A DNA stretch of 64,000 nucleotides from Acidimicrobiaceae bacterium. GTDB taxonomy: Bacteria; Actinomycetota; Acidimicrobiia; Acidimicrobiales; RAAP-2. This document shows positions 39,630-49,204 of the stretch, piece by piece. How positions within the stretch are numbered: the first letter of the stretch is position 1; each line of letters starts with the position of its first letter. The stretch covers positions 1 to 64,000 of the forward strand of contig DAHVAJ010000022.1 of the NCBI GenBank assembly GCA_027314705.1. The letters are read 5' to 3'. A program made the translations under genes and the position numbers. A model generated the notes under the pieces. It made no database searches. It saw only the letters and a list, made by a program, of their open reading frames with translations, and was not told where the DNA came from.

Positions 39630-39866
39630 TCAGAGGCTGACGACCGGACAGGTGACCGTGCGGGCGATGCCCTCGATCCGCTGGATCTCGTGGACCACCA
39701 TGCGGCCGAGCTCGTCGACGGTGGGGGCCTCGGCCCGCACGATGACGTCGTAGGGGCCGGTCACGTCCTCGGCCGACGCCACGCCGGGGACCTCCCGGGC
39801 CGCCCGGGCCACGGCGGCCGCCCGGCCCACGTCGGTCTGGATGAGCACGTAGGCGCTGACCGGCAC
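39630..39866 (-). CDS. Stand-alone Lrp/AsnC-type RAM domain protein
   Basis: 78 residues, only the ligand-binding RAM domain of Lrp/AsnC regulators (start PVSAYVLIQTDVGRA, AEDVTGPYDVIVRAEA, ending RTVTCPVVSL) with no helix-turn-helix. Such single-domain proteins form oligomeric amino-acid sensors and may modulate a full-length Lrp or an enzyme. The GTG has GAGGAGG 5 nt upstream. It converges on the mcr gene across 21 bp. Confidence 0.8.
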   Translation of the reverse strand: MPVSAYVLIQTDVGRAAAVARAAREVPGVASAEDVTGPYDVIVRAEAPTVDELGRMVVHEIQRIEGIARTVTCPVVSL

Positions 39867-39972
39867 GTCGGCCTCCTCGGGGCGGGCGGGACACGGGGCG
39901 GGAGCGGGCACCCATGGTACCGCCCGGGCCCACGGTCCCCCGGCGACGACGCGACCCGCGTACCATGCCGCG

Positions 39973-41415
39973 GTGGGCGTTCGGGAGCAGGGGGACAGGT
40001 TCCGGCGGCTGATCCGCTCGGCCGTGCGCGACCTCTTCGACCAGGACCGCCCCTTCGGCCGGCTGGCCCTCGCCCACGTGCTCATGACGGCGGGCGACAC
40101 CATGTTCGCCATCTCGCTGGCCGGCTCGCTGTTCTTCTCCATCTCGCCGACGGCGGCCAAGGACAAGGTGCTCCTCTACCTGCTGTTGACCATGGGCCCC
40201 TTCGCCGTCGTGGCCCCGTCCCTCGGCCCCCTCATCGACCGGAGCCGAGGGGCCCGGCGGGCCACGCTCGTGGCGTCCGCCCTCGGCCGGGCCGTCCTGT
40301 GTCCCTTCATCGCCCGGGACATCCACTCGCTGCTGCTCTTCCCCGAGGCGTTCCTCATGCTGGTCTTCTCCAAGGTGTACCTCGTCACGAAAGGCGCACT
40401 GGTGCCGGAGATGGCCGAGCTCGAGGTGGTCGGCGACCGGCGACCGGCGCCGGACGGGGCGGTCGGGCCCGAGCCGGTGGGGCCCGAGCCGGTCGGGCCC
40501 GAGCCCACGCCCCCCTACGGGACGCCCCTGGTCCACGTGGACGACCCCGTGACCGGCGAGGACGTGGTCGAGCCGGACCTCGCCACCCTCAACGCCCGGC
40601 TCGGGCTCCTCGCCTCCCTGAGCGGGTTCGTGGCCGCCCTGCCCGGGGTGGCCCTGCTCAAGCTGGTCGGCCCGGCCGCCGTGCTGTGGGCCACGGCCGC
40701 CGTGTTCGCCGCGGCGGTGGCCGCCGGCCTCCGCCTCCCGGTGCGGGCGCTCGCCCGGCGGGCGGCACGGGGCCCCGCCGCGGCCGCGGCCGCCGTCATG
40801 GCCCCCGACTCCGACGAGACGTGGCTGGACGACCAGCGTGACCTGGCCGTCTTCCGCCCCCTGGGCGGGGCCGAGGTCGCCCTCGGGCTCGTCCCGATGT
40901 CCGTGCTGAAGGGCCTCCTCGGCTTCCTGACCTTCTTGTTCGCCTTCGGGCTCCGTCGCGAGAACGCCGCCACCTGGTGGTTCGGCCTGCTCATCGGGGC
41001 CCTGACCACCGGGGCGGTGGTGGGCGTGCTCCTCGTCGGCCGCATCCGCCGGGTGCTCGACGAGCAGCAGATGCTCACCGGGTCGCTCTGGCTGGCGGCC
41101 GGGGCCGGCGTGCTCGGGGGGCTGGTCGGCGCCCGGGCCCTCCAGGCCGTGGTGGCCCTGGCCGTGGGCGCCGCCGGGGCCATGGCCAAGCCGTCGTTCG
41201 ACGCCCTGGTCCAGCGCCACGTGCGCGAGTCGGACCAGGGTCGGGCCTTCGCCCGGTTCGAGACGCGCCTGCAGCTGATGTGGGTGACGGGCTCGTTGCT
41301 CGGGGTCGTGCTCTCGCTCTCGATCCCCACCGGCAACCTGGTCATGGCCGGTGTGGCCATGACCGGCGCCCTCTCCTACATGAGCTCGCGCGCCGGCGCG
41401 GCCCGGGCCGGCTGA
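39973..41415 (+). CDS. MFS-type membrane transporter
   Basis: 480-residue major-facilitator-like protein with about twelve hydrophobic segments in two halves, the first starting near HVLMTAGDTMFAISLAGSLF and the second near GLLGFLTFLFAFGLR. LGPLIDRSRGARR has the loop 2-3 character of MFS carriers. A long hydrophilic central loop contains three VGPEP repeats. The substrate is unknown; a drug or metabolite exporter is possible. TACCAT (39961-39966) is 6 nt before the GTG (leaderless). The 3' end converges on pckG with a 10 bp gap. Confidence 0.8.
   Translation: MGVREQGDRFRRLIRSAVRDLFDQDRPFGRLALAHVLMTAGDTMFAISLAGSLFFSISPTAAKDKVLLYLLLTMGPFAVVAPSLGPLIDRSRGARRATLVASALGRAVLCPFIARDIHSLLLFPEAFLMLVFSKVYLVTKGALVPEMAELEVVGDRRPAPDGAVGPEPVGPEPVGPEPTPPYGTPLVHVDDPVTGEDVVEPDLATLNARLGLLASLSGFVAALPGVALLKLVGPAAVLWATAAVFAAAVAAGLRLPVRALARRAARGPAAAAAAVMAPDSDETWLDDQRDLAVFRPLGGAEVALGLVPMSVLKGLLGFLTFLFAFGLRRENAATWWFGLLIGALTTGAVVGVLLVGRIRRVLDEQQMLTGSLWLAAGAGVLGGLVGARALQAVVALAVGAAGAMAKPSFDALVQRHVRESDQGRAFARFETRLQLMWVTGSLLGVVLSLSIPTGNLVMAGVAMTGALSYMSSRAGAARAG
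40461..40505 (+). repeat. Three 15-bp coding tandem repeats (VGPEP x3)
   Basis: The unit GGTCGGGCCCGAGCC occurs three times in a row at 40461, 40476 and 40491 (the middle copy differs by one base) in the central loop of the MFS protein. It preserves frame and could expand or contract. Confidence 0.85.
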
Positions 41416-41425
41416 GGGCCCGGAC

Positions 41426-43228
41426 TCAGTCCAGGGCGCGCTCCAGGGCGTCGACCTCGTCGTTGAGGGCGGCCGGGAGCTTCTCGCCGAACGTGGCGAA
41501 GTGCCGGCGGATGAGGGGCACCTCGGCCCGCCACTCGGCCGTGTCCACGGTCAGCAGCTTGGCCATGTCCTCGGGCGACACGTCGAGGCCGTCGGTGTCG
41601 ATGGCGCCCGGCGCCGGGATCCAACCGATCGGCGTCTCGGCGGCCTCGCCGCCCCCGCCCACCCGCTCGAAGACCCACTCGAGGACGCGCGAGTTCTCGC
41701 CGTACCCGGGCCACAGCCAGCGGCCGTCGTCGTCCTTGCGGAACCAGTTGACGTAGAAGATCTTGGGGAGCCTCTCGGGATCGGCCGAGGCGCCGATCTC
41801 CAGCCAGTGGGCGAAGTAGTCGGCCATGTTGTAGCCGCAGAAGGGCAGCATGGCGAAGGGGTCCCGCCGGAGGTTGCCCACGGCGCCGGCCGCCGCCGCC
41901 GTCGTCTCCGAGGCCATGATCGACCCGAGGAAGACCCCGTGCTGCCAGTCCCGGGACTGGAAGACGAGAGGCACCACCGAGGCCCGTCGCCCCCCGAACA
42001 GGATGGCGTCGATGGGCACGCCGGCCGGGTCCTCCCACTCGGAGGCGATGGCCGGGTCCTGGGCGGCGGGCACCGTGAAGCGGGCGTTGGGGTGGGCGGC
42101 CGGCGTGCCCGTCGTCGGGGTCCACTCCTCGCCCTTCCAGGAGGTGAGGTGGTCCGGCGGGTCCGGGGTCATCGACTCCCACCACACGTCGCCGTCGTCG
42201 GTGAGGGCGGTGTTGGTGAAGATGGTGTTGCCCTCGAGGGTGAGCATGGCGTTGGGGTTGGTCTTGGCGTTGGTGCCCGGTGCCACGCCGAAGAAGCCGG
42301 CCTCGGGATTGATGGCGTACAGGCGGCCGTCGGCGCCGAACTTCATCCAGCAGATGTCGTCGCCCACCGTCTCGACCTTCCAGCCGGGCAGGGTGGGGAT
42401 GAGCATGGCCAGGTTCGTCTTGCCGCACGCCGAGGGGAAGGCACCGGTGACGTAGCGGGTCTCGCCGGCCGGCGAGGTCAGCTTGAGGATCAGCATGTGC
42501 TCGGCCAGCCAGTGGTCGTCGCGGGCCATGACCGAGGCGATGCGCAGCGCGAAGCACTTCTTGCCCAGCAGGGCGTTGCCGCCGTAGCCGGAGCCGTACG
42601 ACCAGATCTCGCGGGTCTCGGGGAAGTGCACGATGTACTTGTTGTCGGCGTCGCACGGCCAGGGGACGTCGTCCTGCCCGGCGGCGAGCGGCGCGCCCAC
42701 CGAGTGGAGGCAGGGGACGAATTCGCCGTCGGCGCCGAGCACCTCGAGGGCCCCGCGGCCCATGCGGGTCATGATGCGCATGGAGACGGCCACGTAGGCC
42801 GAGTCGGTGATCTCGACGCCGATGTGGGCGATCTCCGAGCCGAGGGGGCCCATGGAGAAGGGCACCACGTACATCGTCCGGCCCCGCATCGAACCCCGGA
42901 ACAACCCGGTGAGGAGGTCGCGCATCTCGCCCGGGTCCCGCCAGTTGTTGGTCGGCCCGGCGTCGGACTCCTCGGCCGAGCAGATGTAGGTGCGGTCCTC
43001 CACCCGGGCGACGTCACCCGGGTCGGAGTGGGCCCAGTAGCTGTTGGGGCGCTTGGCCTCGTCCAGCCGGGTGAAGGTCCCGCTGCCCACCAGGAGCCGG
43101 CACAGCCGGTCGTACTCCTCGGCCGATCCGTCGCACCAGACGACCTGGTCGGGCTGGGTGAGGGCGGCCACCTCGTCGACCCATTCGATCAGGCGCTTGT
43201 GCTCGGTGGGGGGCATGGGCTCGGTCAT
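41426..43228 (-). CDS. pckG: Phosphoenolpyruvate carboxykinase (GTP)
   Basis: Converts oxaloacetate and GTP to PEP and CO2, the gluconeogenic/anaplerotic branch point next to the TCA cycle. 600 residues, as expected for the GTP form. [16 protein letters not shown] has the P-loop and catalytic Cys, TNNWRDP and [16 protein letters not shown] are substrate-loop motifs, and [21 protein letters not shown] is the guanine-site region. ATG 43228 abuts the SD AGGAGG, while ATG 43216 lies 12 nt from it. A GTG at 43300 is in frame after TACACT (43310-43315), which would add 24 Arg-rich residues. It is divergent from thiL. Confidence 0.95.
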   Translation of the reverse strand: MTEPMPPTEHKRLIEWVDEVAALTQPDQVVWCDGSAEEYDRLCRLLVGSGTFTRLDEAKRPNSYWAHSDPGDVARVEDRTYICSAEESDAGPTNNWRDPGEMRDLLTGLFRGSMRGRTMYVVPFSMGPLGSEIAHIGVEITDSAYVAVSMRIMTRMGRGALEVLGADGEFVPCLHSVGAPLAAGQDDVPWPCDADNKYIVHFPETREIWSYGSGYGGNALLGKKCFALRIASVMARDDHWLAEHMLILKLTSPAGETRYVTGAFPSACGKTNLAMLIPTLPGWKVETVGDDICWMKFGADGRLYAINPEAGFFGVAPGTNAKTNPNAMLTLEGNTIFTNTALTDDGDVWWESMTPDPPDHLTSWKGEEWTPTTGTPAAHPNARFTVPAAQDPAIASEWEDPAGVPIDAILFGGRRASVVPLVFQSRDWQHGVFLGSIMASETTAAAAGAVGNLRRDPFAMLPFCGYNMADYFAHWLEIGASADPERLPKIFYVNWFRKDDDGRWLWPGYGENSRVLEWVFERVGGGGEAAETPIGWIPAPGAIDTDGLDVSPEDMAKLLTVDTAEWRAEVPLIRRHFATFGEKLPAALNDEVDALERALD

Positions 43229-43350
43229 CCTCCTCGATCGTCGGGCGGCCCGTCGTGGCCGTCGAGCGGGGGTCGTGGTTCCGCGGGTCGTGCCAGGCAC
43301 GACCTGGCGAGTGTAGTGGCCCTCTTCCGGGACAATGGTAGGCAGGGAGG

Positions 43351-44334
43351 GTGGACGGACCCAATTCCGGGGAGCCGGGCAGACCGGACGGGGCGTGGGG
43401 AGACGAGTTCGCCGTCATCGCCCGCCTCGCCGTCCGCTTCGGCGCCGCGGGCCGGCCCTTGGACCCCGGGGAGGTGGGCATCGGCGACGACGCCGCCGTC
43501 CTCCGGCCACCGGCCGAGGGCCCCCTGCTCGCCGCCACCGACCTGGTGGTGGAGGGCGTCCACGTGGACCCCCGGGTCAGCTCCCCGGCCGACGTCGGCT
43601 TCAAGGCCCTGATGGTGGCCGCCTCGGACCTCGCCGCCATGGGCGCCCGGGCCGACCACGCCCTCCTGTCGGTGGCCGCGCCGGCCGGGTACCCGCTCGA
43701 CGGCCTGGCCGCGGGGGTGGCCGAGGCGTCGGCCGCCACCGGCTGCACGGTGGTGGGGGGTGACCTCTCGGCCTCGCCGGTCCTCGTGGTGTCGGTGACC
43801 GTGCTCGGCTCGTTGCCGGGCGGTCCGACCCCGCCCGCCCTGACCCGGTCCGGGGCCCGGCCCGGCGACCACCTCTTCGTCACCGGTGCCCTCGGGGCCT
43901 CGGCGGCCGGCCTCCGGCTGCTGCGGGCCGCCGGGGAGGGGGACCCGGTGCCGTCCGGTCCGGCCGCCGCCCACCGCCGGCCGGTGGCCCGCCTGGCCGA
44001 GGGGACGACCGCCCGCCTGGCCGGGGCCTCGGCCGCCATCGACGTCTCCGACGGCCTGGTGGCAGACGTGGTGCGCCTGGCCGAGGCCTCCGGGGTGGGC
44101 CTGGACCTCGACGAGCCGCCCGCGGCCGACGGGGCGACTCCGGCCGAGGCCCGGGGAGGGGGGGAGGAGTACGAGCTGGTGGTGGCCACACCCGACCCGC
44201 AGCGGCTGGCCGGGGCCTTCGCCCGGGCCGGCCTGCGGCCGCCACTGCCCATCGGGCGGTGCACCGGGAGGGCCGGGGAGTACTCGCTGGCCGGTGGTGC
44301 CCTGCCGGCCGGGGGCTGGCGGCACGCATTCTGA
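43351..44334 (+). CDS. thiL: Thiamine-monophosphate kinase
   Basis: Final step to thiamine diphosphate, the cofactor of Kgd. 327 residues with [21 protein letters not shown] (ATP/Mg site), [38 protein letters not shown], typical of ThiL. The GTG at 43351 follows TAGGCA by 6 nt and overlaps GGGAGG; GACAAT (43331-43336) is a second -10 candidate. It is the end of the pckG-thiL divergent pair. Confidence 0.92.
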   Translation: MDGPNSGEPGRPDGAWGDEFAVIARLAVRFGAAGRPLDPGEVGIGDDAAVLRPPAEGPLLAATDLVVEGVHVDPRVSSPADVGFKALMVAASDLAAMGARADHALLSVAAPAGYPLDGLAAGVAEASAATGCTVVGGDLSASPVLVVSVTVLGSLPGGPTPPALTRSGARPGDHLFVTGALGASAAGLRLLRAAGEGDPVPSGPAAAHRRPVARLAEGTTARLAGASAAIDVSDGLVADVVRLAEASGVGLDLDEPPAADGATPAEARGGGEEYELVVATPDPQRLAGAFARAGLRPPLPIGRCTGRAGEYSLAGGALPAGGWRHAF

Positions 44335-44408
44335 GCGGGTACGGCGGCCGAGCGGGCACGGCGGCGGGGCGGACCCGCCGGCCGGCGGCGCGGGCCCGTC
44401 GGGCGGGG

Positions 44409-44618
44409 TCAGGCCGGGCGGGTGCGGACCGGACGCTTCTCGACCCGGCCGGACCGGATGCAGGACGTGCAGACGTGGAGGCGTCGGGGGGTGCCGTCGA
44501 CCACGGCCCGGACACGCTGGATGTTGGGGTTCCACCGGCGCTTCGTCCGCCGGTGCGAGTGGCTGATGTTCATGCCGAACGACGGCTTCTTGCCGCAGAC
44601 CTCGCACACCGCTGCCAT
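44409..44618 (-). CDS. rpmB: Ribosomal protein L28, zinc-binding form
   Basis: 69-residue 50S ribosomal protein. The start AAVCEVCGKKPSFGMNISHS and later RRTKRRWNPNIQRV match L28; CXXC pairs (CEVC and CTSC) make it the zinc (C+) form. The ATG at 44618 has GGAG within 10 nt upstream. A longer frame to 44660 is not needed. Its promoter overlaps that of fakA. Confidence 0.93.
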   Translation of the reverse strand: MAAVCEVCGKKPSFGMNISHSHRRTKRRWNPNIQRVRAVVDGTPRRLHVCTSCIRSGRVEKRPVRTRPA

Positions 44619-44660
44619 GACGCTCCGACCTCTTCTCACGATCCTGCAGGGAAGTGGCAA

Positions 44661-44670
44661 AGGTTAGCAT
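44661..44670. promoter_or_regulatory. Overlapping divergent -10 elements, rpmB and fakA
   Basis: Minus-strand TAACCT (44661-44666) and plus-strand TAGCAT (44665-44670) share two bases, so RNA polymerase cannot occupy both promoters at once. The plus start is 7 nt downstream (leaderless); the minus one yields a leader of roughly 35-40 nt. Confidence 0.55.
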
Positions 44671-44677
44671 CCTGGCC

Positions 44678-46345
44678 ATGCCGGTCCTCGACGCACTGGA
44701 CGCCGCCCAGCTGGCCCGCGTCATCCGGACCTTCCGGGACGGCCTGCGTGCACACCAGGAGGTCATCAACCGGCTCAACGTCTACCCCGTGCCCGACGGC
44801 GACACCGGCACCAACATGGCGCTGACCCTCGAGTCGGTGGCCGACGAGCTCGACCGCCTGGCCGCGCCCGGCCTCGACGAGACGTGCCGGGCCATCGTCC
44901 ACGGCTCCCTGATGGGCGCCCGTGGCAACTCCGGCGTGATCCTCTCGCAACTCCTGCGGGGCCTGGCCGAGGGGATCAGCTCGGCCGGCGGTGCTGCCGG
45001 GGCCGAGGCCCTGGCCGCCGCCCTGGCCACCGCCGACAAGCTCGCCCGCGAGGCCGTCATGCGACCGGTCGAGGGCACCATCCTCACCGTGGCCCGCGCC
45101 GCGGCCGAGGCCGCCCGCGCCGCCGCCGACGGCGGGGGGTCGCTGGTGGAGGTGGCCGAGGCCGCCCGGACCGGCGCCGCCGAGGCCCTCGCCCGGACGC
45201 CCGAGCTGTTGCCGGTGCTGGCCCAGGCCGGGGTGGTGGACGCCGGGGGCAGCGGCTACCTCCTCCTCTTCGACGCCCTCCTCTGCGTCCTCGACGGCCG
45301 GGTCATGCCGGGGCCTCCCGAGTGGTCGGAGGTGTCGGCCGTGACCGGCGGGGCGCCCGGTGCGGGCCTGGGGTCCGACGCCGAGCTGGCCGGGCTGCGC
45401 TACGAGGTCATGTACCTGCTCGAGGCACCCGACGAGACGATCCCGGCCTTCAAGGAGGTCTGGGCCGGCCTCGGCGACTCCATCGTGGTGGTGGGCGGCG
45501 AGGGTCTCTGGAACTGCCACATCCACACCGACGAGATCGGCGCGGCCATCGAGGCGAGCCTCGACGCCGGCCGGCCGCGGTCCATCCGGGTCACCGACCT
45601 GCTGGAGGAGGTCGAGGAGGAGCGATGGGTCCGCGAGGGGGCCGGCGAGCTCGGGACCGGTCCGTCGGAGGTGCCCCTCGGCCCGACGCCGGTGACGGGC
45701 GTGGTGGCAGTGGCCAGCGGTGACGGGATCGGCCGCATCTTCCGCTCCCTCGGGGTCCAGGGGCTCATCGCCGGGGGCCAGTCCATGAACCCGTCCATCG
45801 CCGAGCTGGTCGAGGCCGTGGACGCCCTCGATTCGGACCAGGTCATCGTCCTGCCCAACAACGGCAACATCCGGCCCGTGGCCGACCGGGTCGACGAGTT
45901 GAGCGCCAAGCGGGTCTGGGTGGTGCCCACCGAGACGATCGCCGAGGGCTTCGCCGCCCTGCTGGCCTACGATCCCGAGGCCACCGGGGAGGACAACGCC
46001 GCGTCCATGGAGACCACGGCCCGCCGGGTGGTCCCCGGCGAGGTCACGCGGGCCGTGCGCGACTCGGAGACGACGGCCGGCCCGGTCCGCACCGGCGACT
46101 GGCTCGGGCTCTCCCGGGACGGCATCGAGGTGGTCGGCGACTCGGTGGCCGACGCCGCCTGTGCCCTGCTCGACGCCCTCGTCACCGCCGACCACGAGCT
46201 GGTCACCGTCATCGAGGGCGAGGGCTCCGGCGCCGCCGACACCCGGCGCATCACCGAGTGGCTGAGGGAGTCGCGTCCGGGCGTGGAGACCGAGGTCCAC
46301 CACGGCGGCCAGCCCCTCTACCCCTACCTCTTCTCCATCGAGTGA
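44678..46345 (+). CDS. DAK2-domain protein, fatty-acid kinase FakA-like (YloV)
   Basis: 555-residue protein. YPVPDGDTGTNMALT (residues 36-50) and GSLMGARGNSGVILSQLL are the dihydroxyacetone-kinase-like ATP/Mg site. The C-terminal third (SGDGIGRIFRSLGV, QSMNPSIAELVEAV, VIVLPNNGNI) is the YloV/FakA C-terminal region. FakA with a FakB partner phosphorylates fatty acids to acyl phosphates, the same product made by PlsX in this operon. TAGCAT (44665-44670) is 7 nt before the ATG. It overlaps recG by a GTGA. Confidence 0.88.
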   Translation: MPVLDALDAAQLARVIRTFRDGLRAHQEVINRLNVYPVPDGDTGTNMALTLESVADELDRLAAPGLDETCRAIVHGSLMGARGNSGVILSQLLRGLAEGISSAGGAAGAEALAAALATADKLAREAVMRPVEGTILTVARAAAEAARAAADGGGSLVEVAEAARTGAAEALARTPELLPVLAQAGVVDAGGSGYLLLFDALLCVLDGRVMPGPPEWSEVSAVTGGAPGAGLGSDAELAGLRYEVMYLLEAPDETIPAFKEVWAGLGDSIVVVGGEGLWNCHIHTDEIGAAIEASLDAGRPRSIRVTDLLEEVEEERWVREGAGELGTGPSEVPLGPTPVTGVVAVASGDGIGRIFRSLGVQGLIAGGQSMNPSIAELVEAVDALDSDQVIVLPNNGNIRPVADRVDELSAKRVWVVPTETIAEGFAALLAYDPEATGEDNAASMETTARRVVPGEVTRAVRDSETTAGPVRTGDWLGLSRDGIEVVGDSVADAACALLDALVTADHELVTVIEGEGSGAADTRRITEWLRESRPGVETEVHHGGQPLYPYLFSIE

Positions 46346-48567
46346 CCCCGCAGGCCCGGGCCGACTCGGCACCCGGCCCGCCCGCCGGCCGCCGGCTCGC
46401 CCAGCTGGCCGGCCTGGAGGTCACCGTCCTGCGGGGCGTGGGCCCGGCCGTCGCCGCCGACCTGGCCGAGCTCGGGATCACCTCGGTCCTCGACCTCCTC
46501 GCCCACTACCCGCGCCGGTACGTGGACGGCACCCGCATGGTCACCGTCGACCGGGTGGCCGGGGGCGACAAGGTGAGCGTCCTGGCCGAGGTGGCGTCGC
46601 TGCGTTCGGTGCCGGCGCCGAGGGGCCGGGGCCGGGCGCCCTCCCGGGTCGAGCTCGAGGTGGCCGACGCCACCGGCCGGCTGCGGGTCGTCTTCTTCAA
46701 CCAGACCTGGCGGGCCCGCCAGCTCCCGACCGGCACCCTGGTGCTCCTGTTCGGCAGCGTGAGCGACTACCGGGGACGGCTCCAGATGGTCAACCCGACC
46801 GCCGAGGTGCTCCGCGGCGCCGACGAGGACGACGGCCCGGCCGAGGGCGACGCGTCCGGGCGGGTCTACCCGGTCTACCCCCTCACGGAGCGGGCCGGCC
46901 TCACCTCGGCCCGGGTCGGCCGCCTGGTCGGCGAAGCGCTCGACCGGGCCGGTCCTTTCGCCGACCCGGTCCCGGCCGGGACCCTCGACCGGCTCGGCCT
47001 CCTCGACCGGACCGCGGCCCTGGCCGGGATCCACCGGCCGGTCACGCCGGAGGAGGTCGAGCCGGCCCGGCGCCGCCTGGCCTTCGACGAGCTGTTCCGG
47101 CTGCAGCTCGCCCTGGTCCTCCGCCGCCGGCGGCTGCGGGAGGACGCCCGGGGCATCCGGCACGCGACGGCCCGGGCGGACGGGGGCCCGACCCTCCTCG
47201 ACCGCTTCGTGGCCGGGCTGCCCTTCGTCCTCACCGGGGCCCAGCGCCGGGCCGTGGACACCCTCGTCGAGGACCTGGCCGGACCGCTGCCCATGCACCG
47301 GCTGCTCCAGGGCGACGTGGGGGCGGGGAAGACCGTGGTGGCCCTGGCCGCACTGCTGGTGGCCGTGGACGGCGGCCGCCAGGGTGCCTTCATGGCCCCG
47401 ACCGAGGTGCTGGCCGACCAGCACGCGGCGGCCGTGCGGCGGCTGGTCGAGGGGCTGACCGTGCCCGCCCCGGGCGCCCCGGCCGGGGAGCGCCCCCTCC
47501 GGGTGGGTCTGCTCACCGGGCGCACGCCGGTCGCCGAGCGGGCCGACCTGCTGGCCGGGGCGGCCGACGGCTCGGTCGACCTCCTCATCGGCACCCACGC
47601 CTTGCTCACCGACGAGGTGGCCTTCGGGTCGCTCGGTGTGGTGGTCATCGACGAGCAGCACCGCTTCGGCGTCGAGCAGCGGGCCGCCCTCCGGGAGAAG
47701 GGCCGGGGCGGCGGTGGGCGCGACCCGGACCTCCTCGTGATGACGGCCACCCCCATCCCCCGCACGGCGGCCATGGTGGTCTTCGGCGACCTCGACATGA
47801 CGGTGGTCGACGAGCTCCCCCCGGGCCGCCGTCCGGTGACCACGTCCTGGCTCCGGACGCCACTGGAGGCGGCCGAGGCGTGGGCCCGGGTCCGCGAGGA
47901 GGCGGCGGCCGGCCGGCGGTCCTTCGTGGTCTGCCCGCTGGTCGAGGGCTCGGACCGGGTCGAGGCGGCCTCGGCCACGGCCGAGGCCGAGCGGCTGGCC
48001 GCCGGCGAGCTCGCCGGCCTGCGCGTCGGCCTGCTCCACGGCCAGCTGCGGCCGGCCGACAAGGAGGCGGCCATGGAGGGGTTCCGCACCGGGGCCCTCG
48101 ACGTCCTGGTGGCGACCACGGTCATCGAGGTCGGCGTGGACGTCCCCGACGCCTCGGTCATCGTGGTCGAGGACGCCGACCGGTTCGGCATCGCCCAGCT
48201 CCACCAGCTGCGGGGCCGGGTCGGCCGGAGCGGCGAGCCGGCGTGGTGCTACCTGTTGTCCGAGGCCGACACGCCCGAGGCCGCGACGCGCCTCGGCGCC
48301 CTCGAGCGCACGACGGACGGCTTCGTCCTGGCCGACGTGGACCTCGACCTGCGGGGGGAGGGGACCATCCTCGGCGCCCGCCAGAAGGGCCGCTCCGACC
48401 TGCGCCTCGCCCGTCTCCTCGACGACCGGGACCTGGTGGTCGACGCCCGGGCGCTCGCCGACGAGCTGGTCGGGGCCGACCCCCGCCTCGAGGCCCACCG
48501 CCTGCTGGCCGAGGAGCTCCGCCTCTTCGTCGACGAGGACGAGGCCGGGTTCCTGTTCAAGAGCTGA
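46342..48567 (+). CDS. recG: ATP-dependent DNA helicase RecG
   Basis: Reverses stalled replication forks and branch-migrates Holliday junctions. 741 residues: an N-terminal wedge/OB domain (LLAHYPRRYVDG), then HRLLQGDVGAGKTVVA (Walker A, near 326), MAPTEVLADQH, VIDEQHRFGVEQRAAL (DEQH box), VMTATPIPRT, VATTVIEVGVDVPDAS and HQLRGRVGRS. All SF2 motifs and the C-terminal TRG-like hook are present. The start GTG overlaps the FakA stop. Confidence 0.95.
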   Translation: MTPQARADSAPGPPAGRRLAQLAGLEVTVLRGVGPAVAADLAELGITSVLDLLAHYPRRYVDGTRMVTVDRVAGGDKVSVLAEVASLRSVPAPRGRGRAPSRVELEVADATGRLRVVFFNQTWRARQLPTGTLVLLFGSVSDYRGRLQMVNPTAEVLRGADEDDGPAEGDASGRVYPVYPLTERAGLTSARVGRLVGEALDRAGPFADPVPAGTLDRLGLLDRTAALAGIHRPVTPEEVEPARRRLAFDELFRLQLALVLRRRRLREDARGIRHATARADGGPTLLDRFVAGLPFVLTGAQRRAVDTLVEDLAGPLPMHRLLQGDVGAGKTVVALAALLVAVDGGRQGAFMAPTEVLADQHAAAVRRLVEGLTVPAPGAPAGERPLRVGLLTGRTPVAERADLLAGAADGSVDLLIGTHALLTDEVAFGSLGVVVIDEQHRFGVEQRAALREKGRGGGGRDPDLLVMTATPIPRTAAMVVFGDLDMTVVDELPPGRRPVTTSWLRTPLEAAEAWARVREEAAAGRRSFVVCPLVEGSDRVEAASATAEAERLAAGELAGLRVGLLHGQLRPADKEAAMEGFRTGALDVLVATTVIEVGVDVPDASVIVVEDADRFGIAQLHQLRGRVGRSGEPAWCYLLSEADTPEAATRLGALERTTDGFVLADVDLDLRGEGTILGARQKGRSDLRLARLLDDRDLVVDARALADELVGADPRLEAHRLLAEELRLFVDEDEAGFLFKS

Positions 48568-48646
48568 ACGGTCACGGGCGGGCCCGCCGGTCCCGGCCCG
48601 GCGCCGGGGCGAGGGCGCCGGTCGATCCCCGGATAGGCTCGTCGGG

Positions 48647-49204
48647 GTGCGCGTGATCGGCGGAGAGCTCCGCGGGCGTCGCCTCACGGCTCCCGCCGGA
48701 CCCACGGTCCGGCCCACCTCGGACCGGGTGCGCGAGGCCGTGTTCTCCATCCTCTACAGCCTCGGCGGGGTCGAGGGCCTGCGGGTGGCCGACCTCTTCG
48801 CCGGCAGCGGCGCCCTCGGGATCGAGGCCCTGTCGCGGGGGGCCGCCTCGGCCACCTTCGTCGACCGGGACGCCAACGCCGTGGCCGCGGTGCGCCAGAA
48901 CCTGTCGGCGGTCGGTCTGGCGGGCGGCGAGCGCTCCGGGGCGGCCACCGTCGTCCGGGCCGATGTCGACGCCTGGGCGGCCCGGGCCGCCTCCCGCTAC
49001 GACCTCGCGTTCGTCGATCCGCCCTACGACTACGACGGCTGGGACCGGCTCCTCCCGCTCCTCCCGGCCGACCTCGTCGTCCTCGAGTCGGGCACCGAGC
49101 TGCACCTTCCCGCGGGCTGGGGCGTGCTCAGATCCAGGCGGTATGGGGGTACCATCGTCACGGTCGCCCGGCCGGGACGGGTCCCGGAGAAAGGTGTCTC
49201 GTGA
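48647..49204 (+). CDS. rsmD: 16S rRNA (guanine966-N2)-methyltransferase RsmD
   Basis: SAM-dependent methyltransferase acting on helix 31 of 16S rRNA. 185 residues: RVIGGELRGRRL start, DRVREAVFSIL, LRVADLFAGSGALGIEALSRG (SAM motif I in part), LAFVDPPYDYDGW (catalytic DPPY). TAGGCT (48634-48639) lies 7 nt before the GTG (leaderless), so a second promoter is available within the recG-coaD cluster. The stop overlaps the coaD start. Confidence 0.93.
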   Translation: MRVIGGELRGRRLTAPAGPTVRPTSDRVREAVFSILYSLGGVEGLRVADLFAGSGALGIEALSRGAASATFVDRDANAVAAVRQNLSAVGLAGGERSGAATVVRADVDAWAARAASRYDLAFVDPPYDYDGWDRLLPLLPADLVVLESGTELHLPAGWGVLRSRRYGGTIVTVARPGRVPEKGVS

